Source: Nigerium massiliense (GTDB lineage: Bacteria; Actinomycetota; Actinomycetes; Propionibacteriales; Propionibacteriaceae). Taken from it: a stretch of 64,000 nucleotides of DNA. The position numbers were made by a program, and so were the translations under genes. The stretch covers positions 160,385-224,384 of the forward strand of contig NZ_CCYM01000001.1 of the NCBI RefSeq assembly GCF_000826085.1. Reading direction: 5' to 3'. Positions 30,021 through 39,082 of the stretch are shown piece after piece. Each line of letters opens with the position of its first letter. The stretch's first letter is position 1. The notes under the pieces were generated by a model. That model saw only the letters and a list, made by a program, of their open reading frames with translations. It was not told the DNA's origin and made no database searches.

Positions 30021-30869
30021 TCACGTCGCGTCCACGTTCAGCATGGGCTCAGACACCCGGGACTGCTGAAGACGACGAACACGCTTGGCCAATCGATGAC
30101 TTGGCAGTTCGACGAACCGGTAAAACCCCGCACCCATTAAGAGGCTCAGCGGCACTCCGAGAGCTATTGCCATCACCGGACTGGGCAGGGAGTAGCCCAG
30201 AGTGACGACGATCGGCTCATGCACCAGGTACAGACTGAACGAGATCCGCCCGAACCACTGCGCGACGCCCGTCTCCAGCCATCGCACCAGGGGTTTGAAA
30301 CCCAGAGCGGTCAAGACAACCCCGGTCGCTCCGACGAGCGCCAGTCCCTTAGCCGCACCCGCAAGCCGGTCCCCACCGCCCACGTACACCATCAGCCAGG
30401 GTGCGCTACAGGCAACGATCGACGCGGCGAATATCAAAGCCCAAGCGGCGGCGGGGACCCTTCCCAGAAAGGCCAAGAGATCGTTCACTCGGAGCGCCAT
30501 GACGACACCGACCATGAACATCGGGGCATAAAGCAAGATGCTCTCGTCAAAGAAGCCACCGACGGCGACGAGGCCCACGAACCCCACCACCAGCGGGACC
30601 GGAACGCGGACGAGCTTCCGTGCAAATCCGATGTAGAGCGGGATCGCCAGCGAGAACAACACCTCCCATCGAAGAGACCACAACGGGCTCGCTAGGCCGC
30701 CGTTGCCCGCAACGAGCGTGAGGTCCCGCACCAGTGCCCCCGGCGTCACCGCCGTGGGCCGCTCCTGCAGCCACAGGCTCTCCGGAGAGCCCGCCCTGGG
30801 CACGAGGACGATCAGCAGCACAGCGAAGACGACCGCAGCCCACTCCGGCACATACAGGCGTACCAACCG
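30021..30869 (-). pseudogene. 5'-truncated acyltransferase-3 family membrane protein
   Basis: About 280 residues of the C-terminal two thirds of an acyltransferase-3 (OafA/NodX-type) O-acyltransferase. It opens at the family's RxLRLYPxYW-like region (RLVRLYVPEWAAVV) and continues through SLRWEVLFSLAIPLY, FGRISFSLYLVHEPIVV and the last helices. The first roughly 80-90 residues with the catalytic histidine are missing, and no start codon other than TTG 30866 is available. Base composition is visibly less GC-rich than the flanks, suggesting acquired DNA. It is joined directly to a phosphatase fragment. Such genes usually decorate exopolysaccharides. Confidence 0.8.
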
Positions 30870-30990
30870 TTGCGCTGCTCACCTCGACCCCCGGCCCAAG
30901 CGCCCGGGCCAGCAACCGCTCCGCGGCAGGAGACCGGCAGATGTTGCCGGTGCAGACGGTCAGGATGTGCAGGGGCGCGTCGAGCGTCAT
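30870..30990 (-). pseudogene. N-terminal fragment of a low-molecular-weight protein tyrosine phosphatase
   Basis: From ATG 30990 the first about 40 codons of an LMW phosphatase are intact: HILTVCTGNICRSPAAERLLARAL with the CX5R catalytic loop, then GPGVEVSSA. The family continues with GT and a further 110 residues, but here the sequence switches abruptly to the middle of an acyltransferase gene in another frame, and the phosphatase frame runs on as nonsense. The catalytic Asp near the C-terminus is absent, so it cannot be active. LMW phosphatases and acyltransferases often sit together in exopolysaccharide loci. Confidence 0.8.
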
Positions 30991-31136
30991 CGTGGATCTC
31001 CTCTCTCTCGCCGGGCCACGGCCTGGCGCGTCGGCGGGCGGCGCGAGACAATGTACCGAACACCTGTCCTCAAGCGAGTCGGCGGCCGCCGCCGCGGCGC
31101 CGATGTGCAACGCTGAAGCCGAGGCCGTACTCTTAT

Positions 31137-31149
31137 TGAGTCCGACTCA
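31137..31149. promoter_or_regulatory. Perfect palindrome upstream of the GH13 gene
   Basis: TGAGTC-C-GACTCA lies 17 bp before the ATG at 31166, partly preceded by a further ACTC half-repeat. Its place between likely promoter and ribosome site (GGAGG) makes it a candidate operator for a sugar-responsive repressor. Binding protein unknown. Confidence 0.4.
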
Positions 31150-31165
31150 GTAACGGAGGTTTTCC

Positions 31166-32398
31166 ATGGGCTGGCCAGCCGACGCCATCTTCTGGCACGT
31201 GTACCCGCTGCGCTTCGTCGACGGCGAGTACGAGGCCATCGACCACGTCGAGCACCGCCTCGGCCGTCTGACGAACTGGTTCGACTACCTGCTCGAGCTG
31301 GGCGCCAACGGCCTGCTGCTCGCCCCGCTGTTCTCGAGCGAGACCCACGGCTACGACACCCTCGACCACTACCGCGTCGACCCGCGGCTGGGCGACGATG
31401 CCGACCTGGACGACCTGCTGTGGAAGGCGCACGAGCGCGGCATCAAGGTCGTGTTCGACGGCGTGTTCAACCACGTGGCCCGCGGGCACGAGATCGTCCG
31501 CAAGGCGCTGGACGCCGGTCCCGGCACGCCGGACGGCGACTGGATCAAGTGGAGCGGCAACGACCCGTACTGCTTCGAGGGCTCGCTCAACCTCGTCGAG
31601 CTCAACCTCGCCAACCCCGCGGTCGCGGACTACGTGGCGGGCGTGATGACCCACTGGCTCTCCCGGGGCATCGACGGGTGGCGCCTGGACGCGGCCTACT
31701 CCCCCGGCGCGGACGCCTGGCGTCCGATCATCGCCCGGGTGCGCGATCGCTTCCCCGACGCCTGGATCGTCGGCGAGGTCATCCAGGGCGACTACGTCGA
31801 CTTCGTCGAGCGGTCGGGCGTCGACACCGTCACCCAGTACGAGCTCTGGAAGGCCATCTGGAGCTCGCTGAACGACCCCAACATGTTCGAGCTGGAGTGG
31901 AGCCTCAAGCGGCACCAGGAGTTCTGCGCGCACTTCCTGCCGCAGACCTTCATCGGCAACCACGACGTCACCCGCATCGCGACGCAGCTCACGGACGTCC
32001 GCAACCTGCCGCTGGCCGTCGCGCTGCTGATGTTCCTGCCGGGGACGCCGTCCATCTACGCCGGCGACGAGCAGGGCTTCACCGGCGAAAAGGTACACGC
32101 ACCCCACGGTGACGACGCCGTGCGCCCGCCGTTCCCGGTCGACCCCCAGGGCCTGCTCCCCTACGGCGCGGACGTCCTGCGGATGCACCAGGAACTCATC
32201 GGACTGCGTCGCCGGCACAGATGGGTGGCGACGGCCGACGCGCAGCCGACCCACGTCGAGAACGGCGCGATCGCGATCGAGCTGACGTCCGGCGACAACA
32301 AGGTCACCGTCGCGGTGAACGCCACCGACGGGCCGCTGACGCTGCCCGGCAGCGCGCAGGAGCTGCACGTGGACGCCCACGGGTGGGCGATCGGCTGA
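31166..32398 (+). CDS. Alpha-amylase family (GH13) glycosidase
   Basis: A 410-residue cytoplasmic GH13 enzyme acting on alpha-glucosides. The four family regions are recognisable: region I in VFDGVFNH, region II GWRLDAAY (nucleophile Asp), region III WIVGEVI (acid/base Glu) and region IV FIGNHDVTRI (transition-state Asp). There is no signal peptide and only a short C-terminal beta domain. AACGGAGG upstream supports ATG 31166. It stands alone, convergent to the methyltransferase gene (4-bp gap). Substrate specificity cannot be read; small maltooligosaccharides or sucrose-like sugars are possible. Confidence 0.88.
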   Translation: MGWPADAIFWHVYPLRFVDGEYEAIDHVEHRLGRLTNWFDYLLELGANGLLLAPLFSSETHGYDTLDHYRVDPRLGDDADLDDLLWKAHERGIKVVFDGVFNHVARGHEIVRKALDAGPGTPDGDWIKWSGNDPYCFEGSLNLVELNLANPAVADYVAGVMTHWLSRGIDGWRLDAAYSPGADAWRPIIARVRDRFPDAWIVGEVIQGDYVDFVERSGVDTVTQYELWKAIWSSLNDPNMFELEWSLKRHQEFCAHFLPQTFIGNHDVTRIATQLTDVRNLPLAVALLMFLPGTPSIYAGDEQGFTGEKVHAPHGDDAVRPPFPVDPQGLLPYGADVLRMHQELIGLRRRHRWVATADAQPTHVENGAIAIELTSGDNKVTVAVNATDGPLTLPGSAQELHVDAHGWAIG

Positions 32399-32401
32399 CG
32401 C

Positions 32402-33622
32402 TCAGCCGCGCCCGCGGCGGGCGGCGACGCCACCGTCGAGGGCGCCGGGCGCTTCCGACCCGGGATGCCGGGGGACGCGCTCGGCGACCACCGTCACCGC
32501 GCCGCGGGGCGTCGGCGTGATGATGAGCGTGGCGGACGCGCTGCCCTGCGGTCGCAGCCGCCTGCGCAGCGCCGCGGGATCGACGTCGACGCCGCGCTTC
32601 TTGATCTCGAGGACGCCGACGCCGCGCTCGCGCACCCAGGCGCGCAGGGCCTTCTCCTTCACGGGCAGCACCTCCCGGACGGCGAAGGCGTCCGCGAAGG
32701 GGGTCGCGACGAGCCGCGACGACGTCAGGTAGGCGACGCCGGGCGCGACCAGCGCGGCGGCGACGCGCTCGGCCACGGCGGGGATCAGCCCCGCGCGGAT
32801 CACGGCGCCGTCCGGCTCGTAGAGATAGGCGCCCAGCTCGGCCACCTCCGGGGCGGCCATCGCACCGTCGCGCCAGAGCGCTGCGCCGTCGACGGTGGCC
32901 CGGCGGCGTCCCGGGACAGCGTCGCCGCCGGCCCACAGGCAGGCCTCGACGACGGTGCCCCGGTCGCTCACCCACTCCGCCTCGACGCCGTCGGCGACGA
33001 GCTCGGTGGGCAGCCCGGGGCCGAGCTTCACCGCGGCCGGGCGCCGGCCGTCCAGCAGACCGGTGACGAAGTCCCACGGCGGCGTGAAGTCCTCGACGCG
33101 CCAGGTGCGGCCGCGGGCCGTCCGCCGGGCGGGGTCGCAGAACACGGCATCGCCCTCACCGAGCAGCCCGCCGGCCACCGCGGCGGCGTCCCCGACGACG
33201 ACGCGCGCCCCGGTGTTCGCCTCCGCGAGGACGGCGGTGGCCGGGTCGAGCTCGACGCCGACCACCTCGACCCCGGCCGCGGCGAACGCTCGGGCGTCCG
33301 CGCCGATCCCACACCCCAGGTCGATCACGCGACGGGCCTGGCCGGCCAGGCGTCGGGCACGCGCCGCGGCGACACGGGGACGGGTTGCCTGCTCGAGGCC
33401 GTCGTGGGTGAAGTAGAGCCCGGGGGCGTCGGGCCCGAACTTGGTGGCGGCCCTGGCGCGCAGCGCGGCCTGCTCGAGGACGGCCGCCGCCCGCTCGGGC
33501 GTCAGCTCACGGCGCAGCCGCTCAGCCGCCGCCACCGAGGTGGGGTCGGGCTCGGCCATCGCGCGGGCCAACGCCGCCTCGGCGTCCGGGGACACCAGCC
33601 AGCGCGCTACCGCCTCGTCCAT
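32402..33622 (-). CDS. SAM-dependent methyltransferase with THUMP-like C-terminal domain
   Basis: A 406-residue protein. A helical N-terminus is followed by a class I methyltransferase fold (VIDLGCGIGADARAFAAAGVEVVGVELD, quoted here as DLGCGIGAD; catalytic-like CDPARR). The C-terminal part of about 100 residues matches the actinobacterial 'THUMP-like' domain, with EIKKRGVDVDPAALRRRL. RNA is the probable substrate because of that domain. It is 13 bp downstream of the amidotransferase gene and co-oriented. Confidence 0.82.
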   Translation of the reverse strand: MDEAVARWLVSPDAEAALARAMAEPDPTSVAAAERLRRELTPERAAAVLEQAALRARAATKFGPDAPGLYFTHDGLEQATRPRVAAARARRLAGQARRVIDLGCGIGADARAFAAAGVEVVGVELDPATAVLAEANTGARVVVGDAAAVAGGLLGEGDAVFCDPARRTARGRTWRVEDFTPPWDFVTGLLDGRRPAAVKLGPGLPTELVADGVEAEWVSDRGTVVEACLWAGGDAVPGRRRATVDGAALWRDGAMAAPEVAELGAYLYEPDGAVIRAGLIPAVAERVAAALVAPGVAYLTSSRLVATPFADAFAVREVLPVKEKALRAWVRERGVGVLEIKKRGVDVDPAALRRRLRPQGSASATLIITPTPRGAVTVVAERVPRHPGSEAPGALDGGVAARRGRG

Positions 33623-33635
33623 CAGCCGTGCGCCG

Positions 33636-34367
33636 TCAGGCCGAGCGCCGCTGCGCCGCCCTCGACCCCGACAGCTGGGCGACGAAGCCTGCGATCAGCA
33701 GCCGGCCGAACCGGATGACGTCGGCGTCCACCGCGGCCATCTCTTCCCAGACCCGGCCGGCGTCGTGGCCCTGGCCCGCGGCCCACGAGCTGATGAGCCC
33801 CGGGGACGCCTCGGGGTGGAACTGGACGCCCAAAGCCGATCCCACCCGGAACGCCTGGTTCGGGTAGGTCTCGGTGCGGGCGAGTTCGGTGGCGCCCTCG
33901 GGCAGCCGGGTGACGGCGTCGTGGTGGGACTCGGGCGCGACGTTCAGCCCGGCCTCGACGACCGGGCCCAGGACGGGGTCCGCGGCGGCGTCCTCCGCCC
34001 AGGCGAGGGAGTAGGCGCCCTCCTCTTCGCCGCGGTCGTCCCCCACGGTGACGGCGCCACCGAACGCCTGCGCGATGAGCTGATGGCCCAGGCAGACGCC
34101 GAGCACGGGGACATCTTCGGCGACCGCGTCGCGGACGAGTTCGCGGATCTGCTCGAGGAACGGGTGATCGGCGTCGTCCTGGGCGCTCATGCGCCCGCCG
34201 AGGACGATCAGGCCGCCCTCGACCTCGTCGATGGCCGGGACGGGGTCGCGCCACAGGGGCAGCATGCTGGGGACGATGCCCTCGTCCGCGAGCCAGGCGC
34301 CCAGGCGATCGAGCGGCACCTGAGGGTCGAGTTGGAGCACGGTTACCGATGAATGACGCAGCCTCAT
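33636..34367 (-). CDS. Class I glutamine amidotransferase-like protein
   Basis: A 243-residue stand-alone GATase-1 protein with nucleophile loop VLGVCLGHQLIAQAFGG and the His-Glu pair in GVQFHPEASPG, so the catalytic triad is complete. Members act on small glutamine-like or gamma-glutamyl substrates, or pair with a synthetase; no partner is adjacent. The ATG at 34367 (MRLRHSSVTVLQLD) is chosen over one ten codons upstream because homology starts there. Confidence 0.8.
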   Translation of the reverse strand: MRLRHSSVTVLQLDPQVPLDRLGAWLADEGIVPSMLPLWRDPVPAIDEVEGGLIVLGGRMSAQDDADHPFLEQIRELVRDAVAEDVPVLGVCLGHQLIAQAFGGAVTVGDDRGEEEGAYSLAWAEDAAADPVLGPVVEAGLNVAPESHHDAVTRLPEGATELARTETYPNQAFRVGSALGVQFHPEASPGLISSWAAGQGHDAGRVWEEMAAVDADVIRFGRLLIAGFVAQLSGSRAAQRRSA

Positions 34368-34546
34368 GGTCGTGAACCTACCTGGGCCCGGTGACAACGC
34401 CGTGTCGGCGCCCGGAACCGTGGCCGAACCGCAGAACGTTCAGCGTCGGACGCCCCTCCTGCACCGAAGCGCACCGGGCCTCCCTGACCGGGGCGCACAG
34501 CCGAGGCGGACAGCCGGGGTGCCGGCCGTGGAGGCCGCCCGGGCCG

Positions 34547-35152
34547 TCAGGAGACGAGCTCGACGGACACCGTGGCGACGTCCTCGCGCCCGTAGGCCCA
34601 CACCATGAGTTCGGTGGGCTCGCCCGTCACCACCGTGCCGGGCCGCGCCGGCGGACGCCCCACCCGGGCCGACTCCCCGGTCGGCCGGCGCAGGACGAGC
34701 CCCGGGGAATTCAGGAACCGCAGCGCGGGCGCGGCCACCCGGACCCGCTTCCACAGCGCCTCCTGCAGGGCGGCGTCCGGCGCGTCCTCGGGGAGGTCGT
34801 TGGCGCGGGTGACGTCGACGGTGTGGACGTAGTACTCACCCAGCGCGTGCCGATGACCCTCACGCGCGTCGCCCGGCATGCACGCGATCTCGCCGGGGTC
34901 AGCGCGGAGCCTGTCCACCAACTCGGCGTACGGCCACCGCTCGCGGATGCGGCGCGCACGCTCGTCCGCGACCCCGCGCAGCGGCGGCAGCACCATCGCC
35001 GGCCACGACGCCGGGTCGTGCTTCAGCACCCACAGGTGGACGGCGAGGTCGTGGGCGTCCCATCCTTCGCACAGCGTTGGCGCCCCGGGTTCGACCGCGG
35101 CGAGCGCGGAGCACAGGCGGTCCTTCTGGCGATCACGGAGCGCGGCGGTCAT
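34547..35152 (-). CDS. TIGR03085-type DinB/maleylpyruvate isomerase-fold protein
   Basis: A 201-residue protein of the actinobacterial TIGR03085 group (DinB/MDMPI-like helical bundle). It shows the opening RDRQKDRLCSALAAVEPGAPTLCEGWDAHDLAVHL and the HALGEYYVHTVDVTR helix whose His residues bind metal in relatives. The family may use mycothiol or other thiol cofactors. ATG 35152 is used because the upstream extension is low complexity. The gap 34368-34546 before the next gene holds nothing recognisable. Confidence 0.75.
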   Translation of the reverse strand: MTAALRDRQKDRLCSALAAVEPGAPTLCEGWDAHDLAVHLWVLKHDPASWPAMVLPPLRGVADERARRIRERWPYAELVDRLRADPGEIACMPGDAREGHRHALGEYYVHTVDVTRANDLPEDAPDAALQEALWKRVRVAAPALRFLNSPGLVLRRPTGESARVGRPPARPGTVVTGEPTELMVWAYGREDVATVSVELVS

Positions 35153-35351
35153 GGTGCTCCCGGCTGTCGACGATGCTGGCCGGTCCCAGTGTGCCGCACG
35201 GGGACCAGCGGGCGGGCGCAGGGTGACGTGGCGACCGGTCAAGGAACGGATTCATTTGGCGAGGACCTGTTGCGACAGCTGTCTCTATCTGCGTTATGGC
35301 AATGGCCAGGACCTCCCACGAACCCCGATCAATCGTCAGGAGCAACACAGC

Positions 35352-36037
35352 ATGAGCAAGATGTAGAAGATCGTCGCCGCCTCCGCAGCGACCGCGGTCC
35401 TCGGTGGAGGTGCTGCATTCGCCTTTGCGGACGACGCCCACGCGGACAACCGCGCGCACCAGGGCAAGGCGACCAACGTCGCGCGCCTCGTCGACCGCGT
35501 CGCCGAGGGCTGGGACAGCGTCGACACCTTCCAGGTCGACGGCACGCTCACCGCGCGCGCCTACGGCCTGCGCATCGGCGGCAACGTCGACGCCACCGTC
35601 GATCAGCGCGTCGCGGAATCCCCGCAGGCGCACCTCGAGGGCTCGATGCTCGGCCGCTGCGAGGACGTGACCGTCGTCGACGACACCTACTACGTCAAGC
35701 AGGGCGAGAACTACAAGGCGTACACCGAGGATCAGGTGAAGGCGAAGTGGGCCATCCTGCCCACGAACCTCGACGCCGTGGCCCTGCTGCAGAAGGTCGA
35801 GCCCTCCATCGAGGCCGCCCGCTACCTGGGCACCGACAACGTCAACGGTGTCTCCGCGGGCCACTACCGCTTCGTGGTCGACTCCAAGGCCCTCGGCTCG
35901 ACGGCCAGAACCGCCAGGTGCGCAACGCGCTGCAGTACAAGTTCCGCGGCCTCAACGTGCAGTACGAGGGCGACATCACGAACGTGAACCAGCCGGTCAC
36001 GATCAACGAGCCCTCCCCCGACCAGGTCGTGCGCTGA
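35352..36037 (+). pseudogene. Disrupted secreted protein gene (LprG/LppX-like fold), amber stop and frameshift
   Basis: From ATG 35352, behind an AGGAG ribosome site, the frame encodes MSKM, then TAG (35364-35366). It then reads a clear signal peptide KIVAASAATAVLGGGAAFAFA and about 170 residues of mature protein (FQVDGTLTARAYGLRIGG, DDTYYVKQGENYKAYTEDQV). Near 35900 a single base appears lost: a G restored there would join SKALGS to GQNRQVRNALQYKFRG and the end INEPSPDQVVR. Two independent lesions argue for decay. The mature part resembles LprG/LppX-type lipid-binding proteins but lacks a lipobox cysteine. Sequencing error for one lesion is possible. Confidence 0.75.
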
Positions 36038-36060
36038 GTCCTCCTCCGCGTTCGTCCGAC

Positions 36061-36090
36061 CGGCGGCGTCCCCTTCGGGGGGCGCCGTCG
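36061..36090 (+). terminator. Hairpin after the disrupted secreted-protein gene
   Basis: A 13-bp imperfect GC stem (36061-36073 with 36077-36090) with a TTC loop lies 23 bp after the old stop codon, before the convergent NUDIX gene. Confidence 0.6.
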
Positions 36091-36113
36091 GCGCGTCCGG
36101 AGGGTTTCGCGGC

Positions 36114-36593
36114 TCACAAGAGGGTGACGGACCAGGACGCGGGGCGGCCGTCCACGTACGGCATGACGCCGTGGAACTGGCCGACGGACTCGTCGAAGAC
36201 CAGCGGGAGCCACGTGTAGTCGCCCTCCCACAGGGGCAGGCTCAACAGCTGCGATCTCGGGACCCAGTGCAGCGTGCCCTCGGCGTTGGCCTCCGGCACG
36301 TCGCCGCGGAAGGCGTCCACGACGAAGACGAAGCCGAGCCAGTCCTCGCCGCCCTTGCCGAAGCCGGGCCACGAGATCGTGCCGCGCAGGCGCAGGGCGT
36401 CCGCTTCGATGGACGCCTCCTCGCGCAGCTCGCGGCGCAGACCGGCGACGACGTCCTCGTCGGCCTCGACCTTGCCGCCCAGCCCGTTGTACTTGCCTCG
36501 GTGCTGGTCGCCCTCGCGGAACGTCCGGTGCACCATCAGCACGTCGTCCCCGCGGACGACGTAGGCGAGCGTCCCGATGATCGGCGTGATCAT
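36114..36593 (-). CDS. NUDIX hydrolase (8-oxo-dGTPase-like)
   Basis: A 159-residue NUDIX pyrophosphohydrolase. The Nudix box GGKVEADEDVVAGLRRELREEASI (residues about 38-61) is intact apart from Ser for the late Gly. The aromatic tail WLPLVFDESVGQFHGVMPY resembles MutT/MTH1-like 8-oxo-dGTP diphosphatases (also called NUDT1-like). Its ATG overlaps the stop of the EamA gene (ATGA). Nucleotide sanitation is the likely role. Confidence 0.85.
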   Translation of the reverse strand: MITPIIGTLAYVVRGDDVLMVHRTFREGDQHRGKYNGLGGKVEADEDVVAGLRRELREEASIEADALRLRGTISWPGFGKGGEDWLGFVFVVDAFRGDVPEANAEGTLHWVPRSQLLSLPLWEGDYTWLPLVFDESVGQFHGVMPYVDGRPASWSVTLL

Positions 36594-37576
36594 CGCTCCC
36601 GACCCCCCGGACGGGCTTCCGGCGCTTCCAGGGCGACGGACGGCGGCTCGGGCACCGGGACGATGCCGTCGTCCTCCCGCGTCCCGCGGGGTGGGCGCTG
36701 CGCCAGCAGGATGCCCGCGAGCATCAGCGCGGCGCCGGCCAGCCCTCGCAGCGTCAGCCGCTCGCCGAGGAACAGCGCGCCGCCGAGGACGCCGAAGACC
36801 GACTCCAGCGACATGATCATCGCCGCGTGCGACTCCTTCGCGTCGCGCTGCCCCAACACCTGCAGGGTGTAGGCGATGCCCACGGCCACCAGGCCCGCGT
36901 AGGCCACCGCGCCCAGGCCGCCGGACAGCCCGGCGAACGGCCGCGGCTCGCCCACCAGCGCGCAGACCAGCGAGTACAGCATGGACGCCACGAACTGCGC
37001 CACGGAGAGCCGCAGCGGATCGACCCGCCGGGAGAAGTGCCCGATCGTCAGGATGTGCACGGCCCAAAAACCCGACCCGATCAGGCACAGCAGGTCGCCG
37101 GTCACCATGGTGAAGCCGCTGGGCTCGATCGTCAGGAGGTAGAGCCCGGTGACGGCCAGGGCGATGCCCACCCAGGTCGCCCAGCCCGTCCGGTGCCCGA
37201 GGAAGAGCCCGATGAGGGGCACGAGCACCATGTACAGGCCGGTCACGAAGGCGGCGTTGCCGGCCGTCGTGGTCTCCATCGCGAACTGCTGCAGCGTCGA
37301 GCCCGCGAACAGCGCGGCCCCGCAGACCAGACCCGGGACGACCGTCGCGCGCCAGCGCCGCCGGCGCTCCTGCGCGGGCCGCTTCCCGCGGGCGTCCAGC
37401 ACCGCGATCAGCGGCAGCAGCGACAGGGCGCCGACGGCGAAGCGGGCCGCGTTGAACGAGAACGCGCCCATGTGCTGGGCGCCGAAGGCCTGCGCGACGA
37501 AGCCGAAGCCCCACAGCGCGGCACAGACGAGCAGGGCGCCGTTGGCCAGCGCGCGGCGGGAGGGGGCCGCCGCCAT
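36590..37576 (-). CDS. EamA-family (DMT superfamily) transporter
   Basis: A 328-residue membrane protein with ten predicted helices in two EamA repeats. The typical ends are ALWGFGFVAQAFGAQHMGAFSFNAARF in the first repeat and SHAAMIMSLESVFGVLGGALFLGERL in the second. The family exports amino acids and other metabolites. The hydrophilic tail of about 35 residues is Pro/Glu-rich. It begins one base after the tsaD stop and overlaps the NUDIX gene, so it is the trailing part of the tsaE-tsaB-rimI-tsaD operon. Substrate unknown. Confidence 0.85.
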   Translation of the reverse strand: MAAAPSRRALANGALLVCAALWGFGFVAQAFGAQHMGAFSFNAARFAVGALSLLPLIAVLDARGKRPAQERRRRWRATVVPGLVCGAALFAGSTLQQFAMETTTAGNAAFVTGLYMVLVPLIGLFLGHRTGWATWVGIALAVTGLYLLTIEPSGFTMVTGDLLCLIGSGFWAVHILTIGHFSRRVDPLRLSVAQFVASMLYSLVCALVGEPRPFAGLSGGLGAVAYAGLVAVGIAYTLQVLGQRDAKESHAAMIMSLESVFGVLGGALFLGERLTLRGLAGAALMLAGILLAQRPPRGTREDDGIVPVPEPPSVALEAPEARPGGRER

Positions 37577-37577
37577 C

Positions 37578-38621
37578 TCAGACGAGGACGGTCGAGACGG
37601 GCAACCCGGAATCGGCGCTGAACTCCAGCCCGGACGGCCGCAGGCCCGCCCGGACGACCTCGACGCCGAGCGCCGCGATCATGGCGCCGTTGTCGGTGCA
37701 CAGCCCGGGGCGCGGACGCCGCAGCTCGACGCCCCGCTCTGCCAACCGTTCCTCGAGCAGGGTGCGCAGCCGCGAGTTCGCCGCGACGCCGCCCCCGATG
37801 AGGAAGTGCGTCAGCCCGCGCTCGGTGCACAGGTCGGCCGCCTTGGCGGTCAGAACGTCGCAGACGGCCTCCTGGAAGGACGCGGCGACGTCGTCCACGG
37901 GGACGTCGAGCCCGTCGCGGCGGCGCAGTTCCACCCAGCGCGAGACGGCGGTCTTGAGCCCCGAGAACGAGAAGTCGAAGCGGTGCTTGGCCAGGTCCCG
38001 GGGCGTGGTCAGCCCGCGCGGGAAGCGGATCGCGGCCGGGTCCCCTTTCTGCGCGGCCCGGTCGATGACGGGCCCGCCCGGGTACGCCAGCCCCAGCACG
38101 CGGGCGACCTTGTCGTAGGCCTCTCCCGCGGCGTCGTCGATGGTCGCGCCGACCTCGGCGATCGAGGTGACGATGTCGTCCACGACGAGCAGGCTCGTGT
38201 GCCCGCCGGAGACGAGCAGCGCGCCGGTCGGGGTGGGCAGGTCACCGTGATCGAGCAGGTCGACGGCCACGTGGCCGACGAGGTGGTTGACGCCGTACAG
38301 CGGCTTGTCGAGCGCGGCGGCGAGCGCCTTGGCCGAGCTGATGCCGACGACGAGCGCGCCGACCAACCCGGGGCCCGCGGTGACCGCGATGCCGTCGAGT
38401 TCGGACGCGTCCACGTCCGCTGCCTCCAGGGCGCGCTTCAGCGTCGGGATCATCGCCTGCAGGTGCGCCCGCGAGGCGACCTCGGGGACGACGCCGCCGA
38501 AGCGGACGTGCTCCTCCACGGACGAGGCGACCTCGTTCGCCAGCAGCTCGTTGCCCCGGACGACGGCCACGCCGGTCTCGTCACAGGACGACTCGATTCC
38601 CAGGATCAGCGGCTCACTCAC
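37578..38621 (-). CDS. tsaD: tRNA N6-adenosine threonylcarbamoyltransferase TsaD
   Basis: Transfers the threonylcarbamoyl group to A37 of ANN-decoding tRNAs. The 347-residue protein has the ASKHA fold with [16 protein letters not shown], the metal-binding HLQAM and NHLVGHV histidines, [10 protein letters not shown] and C-terminal [11 protein letters not shown] plus [12 protein letters not shown] 38621 overlaps the rimI stop (GTGA), which fixes the start. Works with TsaB and TsaE, encoded just upstream. Confidence 0.97.
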   Translation of the reverse strand: MSEPLILGIESSCDETGVAVVRGNELLANEVASSVEEHVRFGGVVPEVASRAHLQAMIPTLKRALEAADVDASELDGIAVTAGPGLVGALVVGISSAKALAAALDKPLYGVNHLVGHVAVDLLDHGDLPTPTGALLVSGGHTSLLVVDDIVTSIAEVGATIDDAAGEAYDKVARVLGLAYPGGPVIDRAAQKGDPAAIRFPRGLTTPRDLAKHRFDFSFSGLKTAVSRWVELRRRDGLDVPVDDVAASFQEAVCDVLTAKAADLCTERGLTHFLIGGGVAANSRLRTLLEERLAERGVELRRPRPGLCTDNGAMIAALGVEVVRAGLRPSGLEFSADSGLPVSTVLV

Positions 38622-39082
38622 GCCGGCACCTCCGTCGTCTCTTCGGCCAGCGAACGGGCCATCACGATCGCGCCGACCCCCGGCGCGTAGTAGTCGGGCC
38701 GCTGCGAGATCGGCTCGAAGCCGAGCGCGGCGTACAGGGCGAGCGCGGGCTCGTTGGTGCTGTCGACCTCCAGCAGCATCTGCCCGGCGCTGCGCGCCCG
38801 CGCCCATTCGAACCCGGCGAGCAGCAGCCTCCGCCCGATGCCGCGTCCGCGCAGCTCGGGCCGCACGATGACCCGCAGCAGGTCGGCGGTGTCGGCGACC
38901 GCGCTGAAAGCCGCCACCCCGACGAGCTCGTCGTCGGCGTCCCGGTCGGCGAGCACGGCGTGCCCGTCGGCGGTGAGCTCCCCGGCCCAGGCCTCGCGGC
39001 TCCACCGGGCATGCGCGAAGGCGCCGGCCTCCAGTTCGGCGATGACGTCCAGGTCGGAGGGCCGGGCGTAGGCGACGATCAC
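38618..39082 (-). CDS. rimI: Ribosomal-protein alanine acetyltransferase RimI-like
   Basis: A 154-residue GNAT N-acetyltransferase with the acetyl-CoA loop [19 protein letters not shown] and the [17 protein letters not shown] tail typical of RimI. It sits between tsaB and tsaD with 4-bp overlaps on both sides, the standard place for rimI in actinobacteria. N-terminal acetylation of S18 or other proteins is the known activity. GTG start. Confidence 0.88.
   Translation of the reverse strand: MIVAYARPSDLDVIAELEAGAFAHARWSREAWAGELTADGHAVLADRDADDELVGVAAFSAVADTADLLRVIVRPELRGRGIGRRLLLAGFEWARARSAGQMLLEVDSTNEPALALYAALGFEPISQRPDYYAPGVGAIVMARSLAEETTEVPA

Noticed and set aside
35352..36037. Programmed stop readthrough plus frameshift in the secreted-protein gene
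   Set aside because: There is no slippery heptamer at 35900 and no readthrough context or selenocysteine-type element after the TAG; two lesions in one gene fit decay better.
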